The position numbers were made by a program, and so were the translations under genes. The notes beneath the pieces are model-generated. The model made no database searches. It was not told where the DNA came from and saw nothing but the letters and a program-made list of their open reading frames with translations. 42,580 nt of DNA, taken from positions 1 through 42,580 of IMG/VR virus record IMGVR_UViG_3300027841_000055. The stretch is one strand, 5' to 3'. Positions 29,581-38,720 of this stretch are shown in pieces. Source of the DNA: a virus. The stretch's first letter is position 1, and each line of letters begins with the position of its first letter.

Positions 29581-31077
29581 ATGACAGCATACGGGTTAAC
29601 AGATACCGGCTTCATAAAGAAACGACAGCCAGAAATCAAAGCCGAACTAGAAATATCCTTCCGAACCCTTTTCGGCGCGGGTGTCAACCTTCTCCCAACG
29701 TCTATTTTCGGGCAAATTGTTGGAATATTTTCCGAGCGGGAAGCGCTACTCTGGGAACTTTTGGAAGACCTGTACAATTCCAATTTTCCCGATACCGCCA
29801 GCGGTGCGAGCCTTGACAACGCCGTTGCCCTCACGGGAACCTCCCGCCTTCCTGCCACGTTTTCCTCGGTCACGGCTCGGGTGTTTGGAACCCTCGGCAC
29901 ACTCATACCAGCCAACTCGATTTTTTCCGTGGTAGGCGTGCCCGCCAACCGCTTTGTTGCGCTGCAGTCGGGCACGGTTCACGCTGGTATCAATGAGGTT
30001 CAAACAATTTCATTCTCGGCAACGCCCGCCTCGGGCGCATGGCAGATCACGTTCGACGGCCAGGCCACGGCCTCCCTAGCATTCAACGCGAGCAACGGCA
30101 CGATACAAACGGCGCTCAATGCCTTGAGCAATTTGAGCGGCGTGGTTGTCTCGGGCTCATATTCTGGCGGCATTGTCTTAACCTTCGCAGGATCGGACGG
30201 CGAACAGGATCAGCCCCTTGTGACCATTTCGGCGAACACCCTGCAGGACGGTGGATCGGCCGCAATCACGGTAACGCCAGCGGAAACCCAAAAGGGATTC
30301 CTTCCGCATATCGATCTGGAATGCCGCGCGGAAACCACGGGGGCCGTAGCTGCAGCGGCGGGAACCTTGACCGTCATTGAAACCCCGCTTTTTGGCCTTG
30401 ACAGCGTGACAAATTTGCTTGACGCGGTTGTGGGCAGGAATCGCGAAACGGACGCCGAGCTTCGCTTGCGACGGCTTGAATCCCTGCAGCGTGCGGGAAC
30501 CTCAACGGTCAACGGGATCGTGACAACCATTCGACAGCTAACTGGCGTCGATACGGCGTTTGTTTTCGAGAACAACACCGATGTAACGGACGGTGACGGA
30601 CGCCCGCCACACAGCTATGAAGTGTTCGTACAGGGCGGCACAAATCAAGAAATATTCGAGACAATATGGGAAACAAAACCCGCCGGAATTCAGACGTTCG
30701 GAAACCTCACCGGCAGCGTGATTGACTCTCAGGGATTTTCTCAGACGGTGAAATTCTCGCGGCCGAACGAGGTTTTGATCTACCTCGGAATTGAACTGGT
30801 AGTGAATACCGATCCGAGCGAACCGGGCGGCGTATATCCGACGAATGGTGACGATCTGGTGCGCGATGCCATTCTCGCATATGGCGCTGGTTTTGAAATC
30901 GGACAGGACGTGGTTTTGCCGCGTTTCTTCACGCCGATAAACACAATCCCCGGCATTGTCGAGATCGTCATAAAGGCGGACACCACACCAGCCCCCTCGG
31001 CCACATCAAACATTTCCATTGACGGCACCGAGTACGCTCGGTTTGATGCCTCGCGGACAACGGTGGTGAGCGTATGA
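29581..31077 (+). CDS. Baseplate protein J-like
   Basis: A 498-residue wedge protein. It starts GLTDTGFIKKRQPEIKAELE and continues IFGQIVGIFSEREALLWELL, ASLDNAVALTGTSRLPATFS, as in Mu gp47/P2 J. The core has VVGRNRETDAELRLRRLESL and TSTVNGIVTTIRQLTGVDTA and YEVFVQGGTNQEIFETIWET. An Ig-like insert lies around residues 140-235 (repeat WQITFDGQATASLAFNAS). It links wedge arms to the fibre. Confidence 0.92.
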   Translation: MTAYGLTDTGFIKKRQPEIKAELEISFRTLFGAGVNLLPTSIFGQIVGIFSEREALLWELLEDLYNSNFPDTASGASLDNAVALTGTSRLPATFSSVTARVFGTLGTLIPANSIFSVVGVPANRFVALQSGTVHAGINEVQTISFSATPASGAWQITFDGQATASLAFNASNGTIQTALNALSNLSGVVVSGSYSGGIVLTFAGSDGEQDQPLVTISANTLQDGGSAAITVTPAETQKGFLPHIDLECRAETTGAVAAAAGTLTVIETPLFGLDSVTNLLDAVVGRNRETDAELRLRRLESLQRAGTSTVNGIVTTIRQLTGVDTAFVFENNTDVTDGDGRPPHSYEVFVQGGTNQEIFETIWETKPAGIQTFGNLTGSVIDSQGFSQTVKFSRPNEVLIYLGIELVVNTDPSEPGGVYPTNGDDLVRDAILAYGAGFEIGQDVVLPRFFTPINTIPGIVEIVIKADTTPAPSATSNISIDGTEYARFDASRTTVVSV

Positions 31078-31661
31078 CAATCACAAAAATCACCACACAC
31101 CTCACCGATGCCATTGGGCGCATGTTGTATCAATTCCGGGGCCTCGCAGGGGCCGAGGGATTGGTTGGGATGCATGGAACGCAAGCTCAGGATGTAGAGG
31201 ACGCGGGTTTTGATTTCCTCGCGAAACTACCGCTTCAGACCGCAACCGGGGCCGTGCTGGATCGTTGGGGCATAGTTCTTGATGAGCCCCGCAACGGCGC
31301 AACGGATGCCAACTATAGGGCGCTTTTGTTTTTCAAAGTCTCGAAAAATATTTCGAATGGAACGCCCGAGGAATTGATTTCGATCCTTCAGCAGTTGATG
31401 CAAGGAGACGCGGTTGAATTTGTTGAGGACTTCCCCGCCGCGCTGCACATGACAATCATCAATCCGACGAACCCGGCAGATCCCGCCCTCATATTTTCGC
31501 AAATGCAACAAATGTGTCCGGCTGGTGTTCGGCTCAACTACCTCGCGGCCGGGTATTCGGATCACCCGTTCGCGTTTCTCGGCAATCCCAACCCGCAAGC
31601 ATTAGGTTTCAGTTCGGCACCAGGGGCCGATGATGGCGGCCAATTTGTTTCAATCCTATGA
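31074..31661 (+). CDS. Baseplate/tail fibre connector (DUF2612/gpI-like)
   Basis: A 195-residue protein. AKLPLQTATGAVLDRWGIVL and YRALLFFKVSKNISNGTPEE and LISILQQLMQGDAVEFVEDF are typical of the DUF2612-like proteins that follow baseplate J and attach fibres. It overlaps J by 4 nt. Confidence 0.82.
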   Translation: MTITKITTHLTDAIGRMLYQFRGLAGAEGLVGMHGTQAQDVEDAGFDFLAKLPLQTATGAVLDRWGIVLDEPRNGATDANYRALLFFKVSKNISNGTPEELISILQQLMQGDAVEFVEDFPAALHMTIINPTNPADPALIFSQMQQMCPAGVRLNYLAAGYSDHPFAFLGNPNPQALGFSSAPGADDGGQFVSIL

Positions 31662-31669
31662 GGTGAATC

Positions 31670-34282
31670 ATGACGGAAATTGCGAAACCAGCGGAACGCC
31701 CACGGTGGGCATCGGATGTCTCGGCGGACGTGATAACACCTTCGAGTGGAAAGCAGGATACGGGCTGGGTTCAAGAATATCCACCCCTCCAATATTTCAA
31801 TTGGCTCGGAAAATACACCCATGAATGGCTCAACTACCTCGAAAGAAATACCGATGCCAGTCTCGGCGGCGGCGGTCCGATTGCGGGCGTGGCAATCAAT
31901 GTGGGCGTCATTCTCCCCACTACGGGTATCACGCCAGTTGACACCGAAGGGCTGGCGGCGACGGACGATCTTGCCGCAATCAATCCTTCGAACCTCGCCG
32001 AAGGTCGGATCTGTCTCATTCATTCGGTCAATGCGGCGCGAGTTATCACTGTCAAACACATGAGCGGTGCGATCACGGGCCAGATCAACCTTCGCCTCGG
32101 TGCCGATATTGTGTTGGACGATCCCAAAAAAGTGCTAGTGCTGGTGCGAAACGGCACACAATGGGATGAGCTTTTCGGGTTCCTCGGCAGCGATCCCGCG
32201 CCTTATTTGTCGGCTGATCTCGACGTACAGACGAAGAAAATCACCACGACTACGGTTGACGGGGACGTGATCATTGAACCCAACGGCACGGGTTCACTCT
32301 CGCCCCTCACCACAGGCAAGGCCCTCGGAAAATCAGCGCAACGGTGGAATGCCTTTTTGTCGGGCGCAAACGTGGCTGGCGATATTTCCGCCGAGGCGGA
32401 CGGCACCAGGGATCTCGGTGCAACGGGGACGCGCTGGCGCGCGCTGTACACCGACAAGGTTTATGCAACGGATTGGGTTCATACGGGATACCTCGACTGC
32501 GAAACGCTTGGGGACACCCTGAATATCGGCGCAACAAACGCCTCGCTTATAAACATCGGGCGAACCGGCGCAACCATTGCGCTGTATGGCTCGATCACCG
32601 AGGTTCACACAACCAACACATATGTGACCGACAAACTTCTCACCCTCAATGATGGCGGTCTCGCCACCAGCGGCGACGGCGCGGGCATCGAAATCGAAGA
32701 AGGCGGATCGGCAACCGCGTATATCAAGGTTTCCTCCAATCGAAACAAATGGAGTTTCAAGGCCCCCAATGACGCGGCCGTGGTCAGCATTGGGTCCGAG
32801 GCGGCGGTTGTCGGTGATATCGGTTTGGTATCTTCCGTTTTAACCTTTATGAGTACGGGATTCTCTTTCAAAAATTCAGCGGGTACGGTGATTGCTAGCG
32901 CCGTTGACGCGGGAGGCTGGACATTTGGCCCGAGCGGATATGCCGGTGCCCACACGATCCGTGGAAAAAATATGGAGGCGGCGAACGCTTTTGATGCCGC
33001 TTTAATTGTGACCGGCCAGGGAACGGGAACCATTCCGGGAGTCATTAGGTTTGGGTTCAATGAGACAACGGGACGAGGCGTAATCCGTGGCTACCGAAAT
33101 GCCACGGCTGCAGGTGGTTGCGAGTTTCATTCGGGCACTGCTAACGTGGGTTTTCATGATGAAAACGGCGCATGGACGTGGGGGCCTCCCTCAAATACTC
33201 CATACACCACATATCACACTGTATCAAAAAGCATTTTTGCACAAACCTCGGCGACCGCAAATGACTCTGACGGTGCCATAAGAATTGGAGCAAATACCTA
33301 CCATGCATCGGGGGCACCGAGCCGGAAAACCGGGATAGGCGGCGCGAGTATTGGATTTTTTCCGCGAACGACAGACACGGCAAACAGCCTTATATTCTAC
33401 AATAACTTGGCGGCGGACGGGGATGTAGCGGCGGGCGTAAACGGATCTGTCACGCAGGTAGGATCTTGGATTCTTGGGGCAATCAACTCATATGGGTTCC
33501 ATATGACACCCGGTGATTGCCCGAATCAGATCACGGCAGTTCTAGCAAACTGCCGTCCTTCTGGCGGTGCCGATGGCCGTAGCTTTTCAACAAGGGCTGG
33601 CGGAGGTATTTTATGCCTTGCCGCGCTTACAAATAGCGCAAATTGTATAGAATTCCACGCCAATCAGGACGATGATGGGGTTGATACCGACGCGGATTTA
33701 ATCGGGTTCGCTTTGCCAACAGGAGCGTTTACCTTCGGGCCGTCTGCCGGTGCCGATGTGCAACATGTGTTTTTCTCAAGCAAAGCGGGCACGGGCATCG
33801 GCGATGCATTTGTCAACCTCAGATCTACTGGATCAGCGTCTAATCAGAAGTATTTGCAGTTTCAGCATAGTTCAACTACGGCAGCCGGTGGCATTCAGAG
33901 AAATGGCACGGGTTCGGATTGGGTTGCATTTAGCGGTTCGGATAGGCGAATCAAAAAAGAAATCACCCCGCTTGAGTCCCAATGGAATAAGGTCAAAAGC
34001 ATCAAGCTGTGTCGGTATCAGTTCAAGTATGGCGGCGAAGGTATCGGCCCAATTGCTCAGGAATTGAACGAGATCTACCCTGAAAAGGTGAACAAGTACG
34101 ATGATGGCGCTGGCGAGGACGTTCCTAAAGGCGTGCAGCCGTGGGAAATCACGCACGGTTGGTCATATGAAACGCTATCCGTTGTTCAAGAGTTAATGGG
34201 AAGGTGTGAGAATTATGATTCAACAATTCGTTCCCTTCAGAGCACGGTGTCAAATCTAATGGCAAGGCTAGGTGCGTGTTAG
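31670..34282 (+). CDS. Tail fibre with C-terminal S74 self-cleaving chaperone
   Basis: An 870-residue receptor-binding fibre. The N-terminus (KPAERPRWASDVSADVITPS, then PPLQYFNWLGKYTHEWLNYL) is a baseplate attachment region. The middle is repetitive beta structure including LGATGTRWRALYTDKVYATD and LNIGATNASLINIGRTGATI, the pattern of trimeric fibre shafts. The C-terminal 114 residues are an intramolecular chaperone: SDRRIKKEITPLESQW with Ser757/Lys762 as probable dyad and GGEGIGPIAQELNEIYPEKV. Autocleavage before Ser757 would release the chaperone from a trimer of about 756 residues. This is the main host-range determinant. Confidence 0.88.
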   Translation: MTEIAKPAERPRWASDVSADVITPSSGKQDTGWVQEYPPLQYFNWLGKYTHEWLNYLERNTDASLGGGGPIAGVAINVGVILPTTGITPVDTEGLAATDDLAAINPSNLAEGRICLIHSVNAARVITVKHMSGAITGQINLRLGADIVLDDPKKVLVLVRNGTQWDELFGFLGSDPAPYLSADLDVQTKKITTTTVDGDVIIEPNGTGSLSPLTTGKALGKSAQRWNAFLSGANVAGDISAEADGTRDLGATGTRWRALYTDKVYATDWVHTGYLDCETLGDTLNIGATNASLINIGRTGATIALYGSITEVHTTNTYVTDKLLTLNDGGLATSGDGAGIEIEEGGSATAYIKVSSNRNKWSFKAPNDAAVVSIGSEAAVVGDIGLVSSVLTFMSTGFSFKNSAGTVIASAVDAGGWTFGPSGYAGAHTIRGKNMEAANAFDAALIVTGQGTGTIPGVIRFGFNETTGRGVIRGYRNATAAGGCEFHSGTANVGFHDENGAWTWGPPSNTPYTTYHTVSKSIFAQTSATANDSDGAIRIGANTYHASGAPSRKTGIGGASIGFFPRTTDTANSLIFYNNLAADGDVAAGVNGSVTQVGSWILGAINSYGFHMTPGDCPNQITAVLANCRPSGGADGRSFSTRAGGGILCLAALTNSANCIEFHANQDDDGVDTDADLIGFALPTGAFTFGPSAGADVQHVFFSSKAGTGIGDAFVNLRSTGSASNQKYLQFQHSSTTAAGGIQRNGTGSDWVAFSGSDRRIKKEITPLESQWNKVKSIKLCRYQFKYGGEGIGPIAQELNEIYPEKVNKYDDGAGEDVPKGVQPWEITHGWSYETLSVVQELMGRCENYDSTIRSLQSTVSNLMARLGAC
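33533..33556 (+). other. Perfect 9-bp hairpin inside the fibre gene
   Basis: ACGGCAGTT-6 nt-AACTGCCGT is a perfect 9-bp stem in the coding sequence of the fibre's distal part. It has no T-run. It might slow translation for co-translational folding, or mark a module junction. Confidence 0.4.
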
Positions 34283-34288
34283 AATGTT

Positions 34289-34317
34289 TTGCAAAGCGGT
34301 TTGATTCATTATATAGT
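34289..34317 (+). promoter_or_regulatory. Sigma70-like promoter before the lysis region
   Basis: TTGCAA (34289-34294), a 17-nt spacer and TATAGT (34312-34317) lie directly after the fibre stop, in an AT-rich gap. It would let the lysis genes be transcribed separately from the long late operon. Confidence 0.5.
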
Positions 34318-34354
34318 GCAGAAACAACTGTCAACCACCGAAAGGAACCGAAAA

Positions 34355-34741
34355 ATGATCAAGATCTCCACAGTCAAAAACCCTCAGTTCGCAGTGTCGT
34401 TTTCGAAACTCATGAGCGCCCCCCTCAAAGGCAAAACGATGTTTGCCCTTCGCCGGATGTCTAAGGCATTCGAAAATGGTGTTTCGATATTCGAGGAAAC
34501 CCGAAAGGCGATTTGTGAGAATGCTTCGCTCAAAGACGAGGAAGGGAAAGCCATCATTGCCGAGGGGAAATATGCGATCCCCGAGGAGGCGATGGCAGGT
34601 GTCACAAATTTGATTGCCGAGGCGGCAGAATCAACCGTAGAAATCGGCAACCCCATACCGTTTTCCGATGTGGAAGATGCTAAACTGACCACAATAGATC
34701 TGATCGTACTCGAAGCGATCATTGAGGAACCTACCGAATGA
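34355..34741 (+). CDS. Hypothetical protein, 128 aa, between fibre and lysis genes
   Basis: The family is uncertain. The sequence (SFSKLMSAPLKGKTMFALRR, FENGVSIFEETRKAICENAS, FSDVEDAKLTTIDLIVLEAI) recalls DUF1617-like proteins that stand between fibre and holin in other phages. Function is unknown. ATG 34355 has AAAGGA upstream. It ends 10 nt before the next ATG. Confidence 0.7.
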   Translation: MIKISTVKNPQFAVSFSKLMSAPLKGKTMFALRRMSKAFENGVSIFEETRKAICENASLKDEEGKAIIAEGKYAIPEEAMAGVTNLIAEAAESTVEIGNPIPFSDVEDAKLTTIDLIVLEAIIEEPTE

Positions 34742-34751
34742 GGTTTTGACC

Positions 34752-35000
34752 ATGACGGGAAAAGATTTGCTTACCGCTGCAGATATTGCCGTTCAATATT
34801 CGCAACCGGCCCTAGTGGTTGTGACTGGCGCGCTTTGTAGTTTGATATGGTGGGGAGCAAATCGGCTCGTTGATAGGTTGGATTCTATTGAGGCGGCTTT
34901 TCAGGCCGCCCAATTGTCAACGCAAGTCACCCTCACCGAGCATGGTGTTAAGATTGTTTCCATTGAAGATCTAATAAAACAACATATTTCTGCAAACTAA
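34752..35000 (+). CDS. Small membrane protein, candidate holin, 82 aa
   Basis: One clear membrane segment (PALVVVTGALCSLIWWGANR) after a short N-terminal helix, then a charged C-terminal helix (RLDSIEAAFQAAQLSTQVTL). Size, single membrane span and place directly before the endolysin fit a class III-like holin or a holin-associated protein. No Rz/Rz1 spanin genes were recognised nearby. Confidence 0.65.
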   Translation: MTGKDLLTAADIAVQYSQPALVVVTGALCSLIWWGANRLVDRLDSIEAAFQAAQLSTQVTLTEHGVKIVSIEDLIKQHISAN

Positions 35001-35013
35001 AGCGGGGAACACA

Positions 35014-36609
35014 ATGCCAACAAATGAAGCCTCTAAGGCGCACTTATGTGACCTATTTAATTCGGTCGCGGTGCGCGAATCCAGAAAATCAGAAGTGAAA
35101 TACTACACGGACAAGTGCATTGAAAACCGCGCAAAATACGAGGCATCGGGCGCGCCCCTCGGGGTTCCCTGGTATGTGGTTGGCATCATTGACGCGCTTG
35201 AAAATACGTTCGGCAATGGCTGGCTTGCGAATGGTGATCCCTTGACCGGCCCCACGGTGCGGGTTCCAATTGGCCTCGGGCGTGGGGAGAATTTCCCGAT
35301 CTCGTGGGCGCGTGGTGCCGAGCTTTCAATGAAAAAAGACAACCTGCACGAGATCGCCGATTGGAGTCTCGGCAATCTTTTGTGGAGGGTAATGCTTTAC
35401 AATGGCGACGGGTACATCGCGCGGGGCGTGGAAACTCCCTACCTTTGGTCATTTTGCACTCACTACACCAAGGGGAAATACGTCAAGGACGGCCCCGAAG
35501 GCTGGGATGCAAATGCCGTTTCTGAGCAATGTGGGGCCGCTGTTATCCTCTGGGAAATGGAACGGCGGGGCGTGATTGCGATCCCTCGTTCGCCAGGGGC
35601 AACGCCCGCGCGGTCGCCCGAGAATGTCGGCTGGCACAAATTGCAATTGATTGTAAACAACGTGCCCGAAACCATCCCGGCCGGGTTTCCCAAAATTGAA
35701 ATCGGATTTATTGCAAAACTTGCGGGCACAAATGACGACTACCGGCGCGCTCGTGTTGAGCTTCCCTCCGAATTCGTCAAGGCGTGGTTTTCTCAGTTTC
35801 CCAACGCGCACGACATCCGATTCACCGATGAGCAAACGAAATGGCCCGGCGACCTGGCGGGAGGGGACGCGCCCCCGGCCCCCGAGATCCCGTTGCCAAT
35901 GCGCCAGGGCGCGGCCGGCGCGGGTGTTTCCCGCTTGCAGGTTGAACTCAACCGAGCCATGGGAACCGGCATAGCGGTTGACGGTGATTTTGGCCCGGAA
36001 ACGCTCGGCAGCGTGCGCGCCGTGCAAGCCCGCCTCGGCCTTCCGGCTACGGGCGTTGTGGATCTCCCAACGTGGGACGGGCTCAAAAAACTGCCCACGG
36101 CCGAAGCAACGGGGTTCTCGCGCTCCCGGCTGGCGGCAATTATGCAAGCCGAAGCCAACCAGGAAAATACCTGGAACGGAAACGGGCGGGCCAAAAAATA
36201 CACCAAAAAATTTGAAGGCGTTTTTGGGAGCGCCCGATTTGCCTGGTGTGCCGCGTGTGTCACTTGGTGTTGCGAGCAAGCGGGGGCCAGGATGCCGGTG
36301 AGCGCACCTGGAACCGGGTACACTTTTGCATTGGTGGAAGCATGGCAGCAATGGGCAATCGCTCGCGGATTTTGGCATGACGGCACGGCCGGCATTGCTC
36401 GCGGTGACATCGTGATTTTTGACTGGGACGGGGCCGACTATCCCGACCGGGATCAGGAAGATCACATCGGCGTTGCGCTCGCGGGCGAATCGGGCGGCTC
36501 GGTGTTGTGTGGGGAGGGCAATGTGTCCGACTCGACTGCTACGAAAACCCGCGCGAAGTCTCTCATTCAAGGCTACGTTCGTTTACCGGACGGGTTTCCT
36601 GGAGCCTGA
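35014..36609 (+). CDS. Three-domain endolysin (lysozyme-like, PG_binding_1, CHAP)
   Basis: A 531-residue lysis enzyme with two putative catalytic domains. Residues 1-190 are a lysozyme-like domain (VPWYVVGIIDALENTFGNGW with Glu63 a candidate acid, and YLWSFCTHYTKGKYVKDG). About 296-355 are a peptidoglycan-binding repeat (MRQGAAGAGVSRLQVELNRA, VDGDFGPETLGSVRAVQARL). About 395-527 are a CHAP-type amidase/endopeptidase: ARFAWCAACVTWCCEQAG with Cys412 (or 415) and EDHIGVALAG with His484. No signal peptide, so it needs a holin. Two lytic activities in one Gram-negative phage enzyme of this size are unusual. Confidence 0.88.
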   Translation: MPTNEASKAHLCDLFNSVAVRESRKSEVKYYTDKCIENRAKYEASGAPLGVPWYVVGIIDALENTFGNGWLANGDPLTGPTVRVPIGLGRGENFPISWARGAELSMKKDNLHEIADWSLGNLLWRVMLYNGDGYIARGVETPYLWSFCTHYTKGKYVKDGPEGWDANAVSEQCGAAVILWEMERRGVIAIPRSPGATPARSPENVGWHKLQLIVNNVPETIPAGFPKIEIGFIAKLAGTNDDYRRARVELPSEFVKAWFSQFPNAHDIRFTDEQTKWPGDLAGGDAPPAPEIPLPMRQGAAGAGVSRLQVELNRAMGTGIAVDGDFGPETLGSVRAVQARLGLPATGVVDLPTWDGLKKLPTAEATGFSRSRLAAIMQAEANQENTWNGNGRAKKYTKKFEGVFGSARFAWCAACVTWCCEQAGARMPVSAPGTGYTFALVEAWQQWAIARGFWHDGTAGIARGDIVIFDWDGADYPDRDQEDHIGVALAGESGGSVLCGEGNVSDSTATKTRAKSLIQGYVRLPDGFPGA

Positions 36610-36804
36610 TTATTCCTTGAGGGCGGCCATAATGCGGGGAGCTTCCTCGGTCGCAACCTGAACGATGAGTGCCACGCCTTCGGTGACATCGATGTCCCGA
36701 GCCTCGGCCATGATGGCCCCAGCCTTCTTTGCGAGCTTGATGCCATCGCACACAATTCCAACGGCCGAGTGAATTCCTGCTTTCAAATTGTCAATTCCAA
36801 TCAT
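36610..36804 (-). CDS. Antisense-strand small protein, 64 aa (moron-like)
   Basis: Sequence MIGIDNLKAGIHSAVGIVCD then GIKLAKKAGAIMAEARDIDV. Amphipathic and Ala/Ile-rich; no named family. A strong GAGGTGA precedes the ATG and a promoter-like sequence lies at 36870-36899. It is convergent with the endolysin, with stop codons adjoining at 36609/36610. An independent promoter and opposite strand in the late region suggest a gene expressed outside the late programme. Confidence 0.7.
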   Translation of the reverse strand: MIGIDNLKAGIHSAVGIVCDGIKLAKKAGAIMAEARDIDVTEGVALIVQVATEEAPRIMAALKE

Positions 36805-36869
36805 GTATCACCTCGTGAGTGTTGCGTGCCAGACACCTGCCATGGACACGGCGCGGTGAGCGCACTACT

Positions 36870-36899
36870 ATCATATCTGAAGCGCAACAAAAACCGCAA
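36870..36899 (-). promoter_or_regulatory. Promoter for the 64-residue minus-strand gene
   Basis: On the minus strand TTGCGG (36894-36899), an 18-nt spacer and TATGAT (36870-36875). The -10 is close to consensus. It points at the gene starting at 36804, giving a leader of about 60 nt. Confidence 0.5.
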
Positions 36900-36909
36900 G
36901 GGGAAACAC

Positions 36910-37182
36910 ATGCCATCCCTCACCGTCAACCTTACCGACACATTCAAAAAAATCATCGAATTCAAAAACTATTCTGTCCTTTATTTCAACCTGGAGGTGG
37001 AAAACTTTGAAGGCCCATTTTTGGAGTTCACTTTTGGAAACCCAAACGAGGGAGCAGGGATTGAATTAAGGGTTCCTAATCAGTGTTCCCTCACCCGAGA
37101 CGGACGGCCGTTAGCGGGTGTTTTGTGGGGGCGTTGCCAAACCCCTGGCAGTACCGCTGTCATTCAACTCATGATATGGTGA
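36910..37182 (+). CDS. Hypothetical late protein, 90 aa
   Basis: First gene of an unassigned cluster behind the endolysin. Beta-rich sequence (MPSLTVNLTDTFKKIIEFKN, YSVLYFNLEVENFEGPFLEF). AAGGGG precedes ATG 36910; the longer frame from 36769 would overlap the minus-strand gene. It may be a virion surface protein, by composition only. Confidence 0.65.
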   Translation: MPSLTVNLTDTFKKIIEFKNYSVLYFNLEVENFEGPFLEFTFGNPNEGAGIELRVPNQCSLTRDGRPLAGVLWGRCQTPGSTAVIQLMIW

Positions 37183-37186
37183 TGCC

Positions 37187-37684
37187 ATGAGTTCAATAAC
37201 GACCAGGAAAACTACAGCCAGTGTCGCGGTTACGGACGCCGATGTTATTCTAATCGACGATCACGGCCATCGGGTCGAGATCACCGAATCCGGATCTCTG
37301 AAGGTAGCCGGAGAATTCACGGCAACTTCCGAACCGGGAACCGTTCGGAATATTTTCGGAGAAGCGTTATCCGTTTTGGATGGGATTGAAACTACCGTTT
37401 TGCAGTTCGTGGTTTCTGCCGACACGGAATTGGCGCTTTTGCGAATTGAAACGGGAGGTGATAAGATCGCCAGGTATAGCGTGTTAATAGACAGTGTCTT
37501 GGTTGCTCGTCAGAGAACGTGGTTTAATGGATCTGGGTTGGTTGCGTGTTTTGATTTCTCGGCTCAGGATAAACGAGGTTTCGTTATTTCAGCAGGCCAA
37601 GAAGTCAAGGTAAATGTGCTTCATTCTAGATCCGGACATGGTGATTTTGAGGCAAGGGTTATCGCAATTCAAAAGGATTTATAA
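37187..37684 (+). CDS. Hypothetical late protein, 165 aa, beta-rich
   Basis: Contains TDADVILIDDHGHRVEITES followed by GSLKVAGEF, a pattern resembling phage decoration proteins, then a beta sandwich-like region (ETTVLQFVVSADTELALLRI, ARYSVLIDSVLVARQRTWF). No family assigned. It lies 4 nt after the previous gene and 1 nt before the next, so all are co-transcribed. Confidence 0.65.
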   Translation: MSSITTRKTTASVAVTDADVILIDDHGHRVEITESGSLKVAGEFTATSEPGTVRNIFGEALSVLDGIETTVLQFVVSADTELALLRIETGGDKIARYSVLIDSVLVARQRTWFNGSGLVACFDFSAQDKRGFVISAGQEVKVNVLHSRSGHGDFEARVIAIQKDL

Positions 37685-37685
37685 C

Positions 37686-37901
37686 ATGAGTTTAGCTAGT
37701 AACTTGGAGATCAAACGAAAGCAAGTAACGCTTTCGCGTTTGCAGGCCGGCGCAATGGAGATCGAGCTTTCCATTGATGAGGCTATGGCAAATATTGAAA
37801 GACTCGAGAAAAATATCAGTACAAATAAAGAAAAACAAATCGAAATAGCAGCAGAAATCGAAGCGTTGAAAAATGGCACACTTGTGCCTATCGGCCAGTA
37901 A
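37686..37901 (+). CDS. Coiled-coil protein, 71 aa
   Basis: Almost entirely helical with heptad-like repeats: MSLASNLEIKRKQVTLSRLQ, SIDEAMANIERLEKNISTNK. Start at 37686 directly after the previous TAA. It may trimerise and act as an adaptor of the neighbouring beta-rich proteins. Function unknown. Confidence 0.65.
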   Translation: MSLASNLEIKRKQVTLSRLQAGAMEIELSIDEAMANIERLEKNISTNKEKQIEIAAEIEALKNGTLVPIGQ

Positions 37902-37925
37902 CACTATTTTTGGGGGGAGAGAATC

Positions 37926-38684
37926 ATGGGAGTTGATTATCCTAGCAGTTTGCCCGTTCGCACCGAAATCGACGCGGATGAAAGGATACAGTCAAAAACC
38001 GTTGACTATACCAATCCTACGCAAGGCATGACCGTTGATACCGATGGAAATGCACATTCCGAAGTCCATGGTAACAACCCTGCCGGAAGCGATGAAGTAC
38101 TCGCGCTGTCGGAATTGGGTCGCGTGAATTCTGACGGTGTGTATGATGCTACCAATAACACCAAGCCCGCGCACGCTGGCCTCATTGGCCATACTCGCGG
38201 CGCTACTCCGGTGGACGCCGATTGTGGAAAGCGGATCACTGCTATCACATCGGGCACCGTGCATGCATTGGATGTCGCAATTAGGGACGAGGATGGCAAC
38301 GCCTACTCGAATTCTAATCCCCTTCCTGTGGCACCTGGCCCCATTGCCGGCACCCGTATCCATGACTACGACACGGAAGCCGACGCCGAAAAAGACACGC
38401 CGTCGAACCATGACTACACCGTGGCCGGGACTGCGCTAGATCTGTATAAGATCGAAGCATCCTGCTCAGGAAAGGCGAAATTTGTGCTGCAGATTTCCCT
38501 TGACGGCACATCATTCTTGCCGGTGGGCGTGAAATTCAACTCGACCGCCAACCCTAATGTGTCGTGGGATTTCGGCGAGGTGCCAATATCGGTGCCCGTG
38601 GCCGGCGTTGTTCGCCTTATCAGGACTAACAAGGACAACGGCGACAGCGACCTGTACAGCACTATCATTGGCGTCAAGGCATAA
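37926..38684 (+). CDS. Hypothetical virion-like protein, 252 aa
   Basis: GGGGGAGAG precedes the ATG. It has two parts. The N-terminal region, with VDYTNPTQGMTVDTDGNAHS and VHALDVAIRDEDGNAYSNSN, recalls decoration or fibre-associated proteins (repeated V-D-x-D-G-N turns). The C-terminal beta domain has KIEASCSGKAKFVLQISLDG and VPVAGVVRLIRTNKDNGDSD. No enzyme motif is seen. Strong ribosome site and a strong terminator behind it (38721-38751) suggest high expression. Confidence 0.68.
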   Translation: MGVDYPSSLPVRTEIDADERIQSKTVDYTNPTQGMTVDTDGNAHSEVHGNNPAGSDEVLALSELGRVNSDGVYDATNNTKPAHAGLIGHTRGATPVDADCGKRITAITSGTVHALDVAIRDEDGNAYSNSNPLPVAPGPIAGTRIHDYDTEADAEKDTPSNHDYTVAGTALDLYKIEASCSGKAKFVLQISLDGTSFLPVGVKFNSTANPNVSWDFGEVPISVPVAGVVRLIRTNKDNGDSDLYSTIIGVKA

Positions 38685-38720
38685 GCCAACAATGCCGCAA
38701 CCGCAAAGTACGCGGCGGGC

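Noticed and set aside
35449-36570. 373-codon minus-strand frame opposite the endolysin
   Set aside because: Low-information Arg/Gly/His-rich translation without motif or ribosome site, fully explained by the endolysin codons on the other strand.
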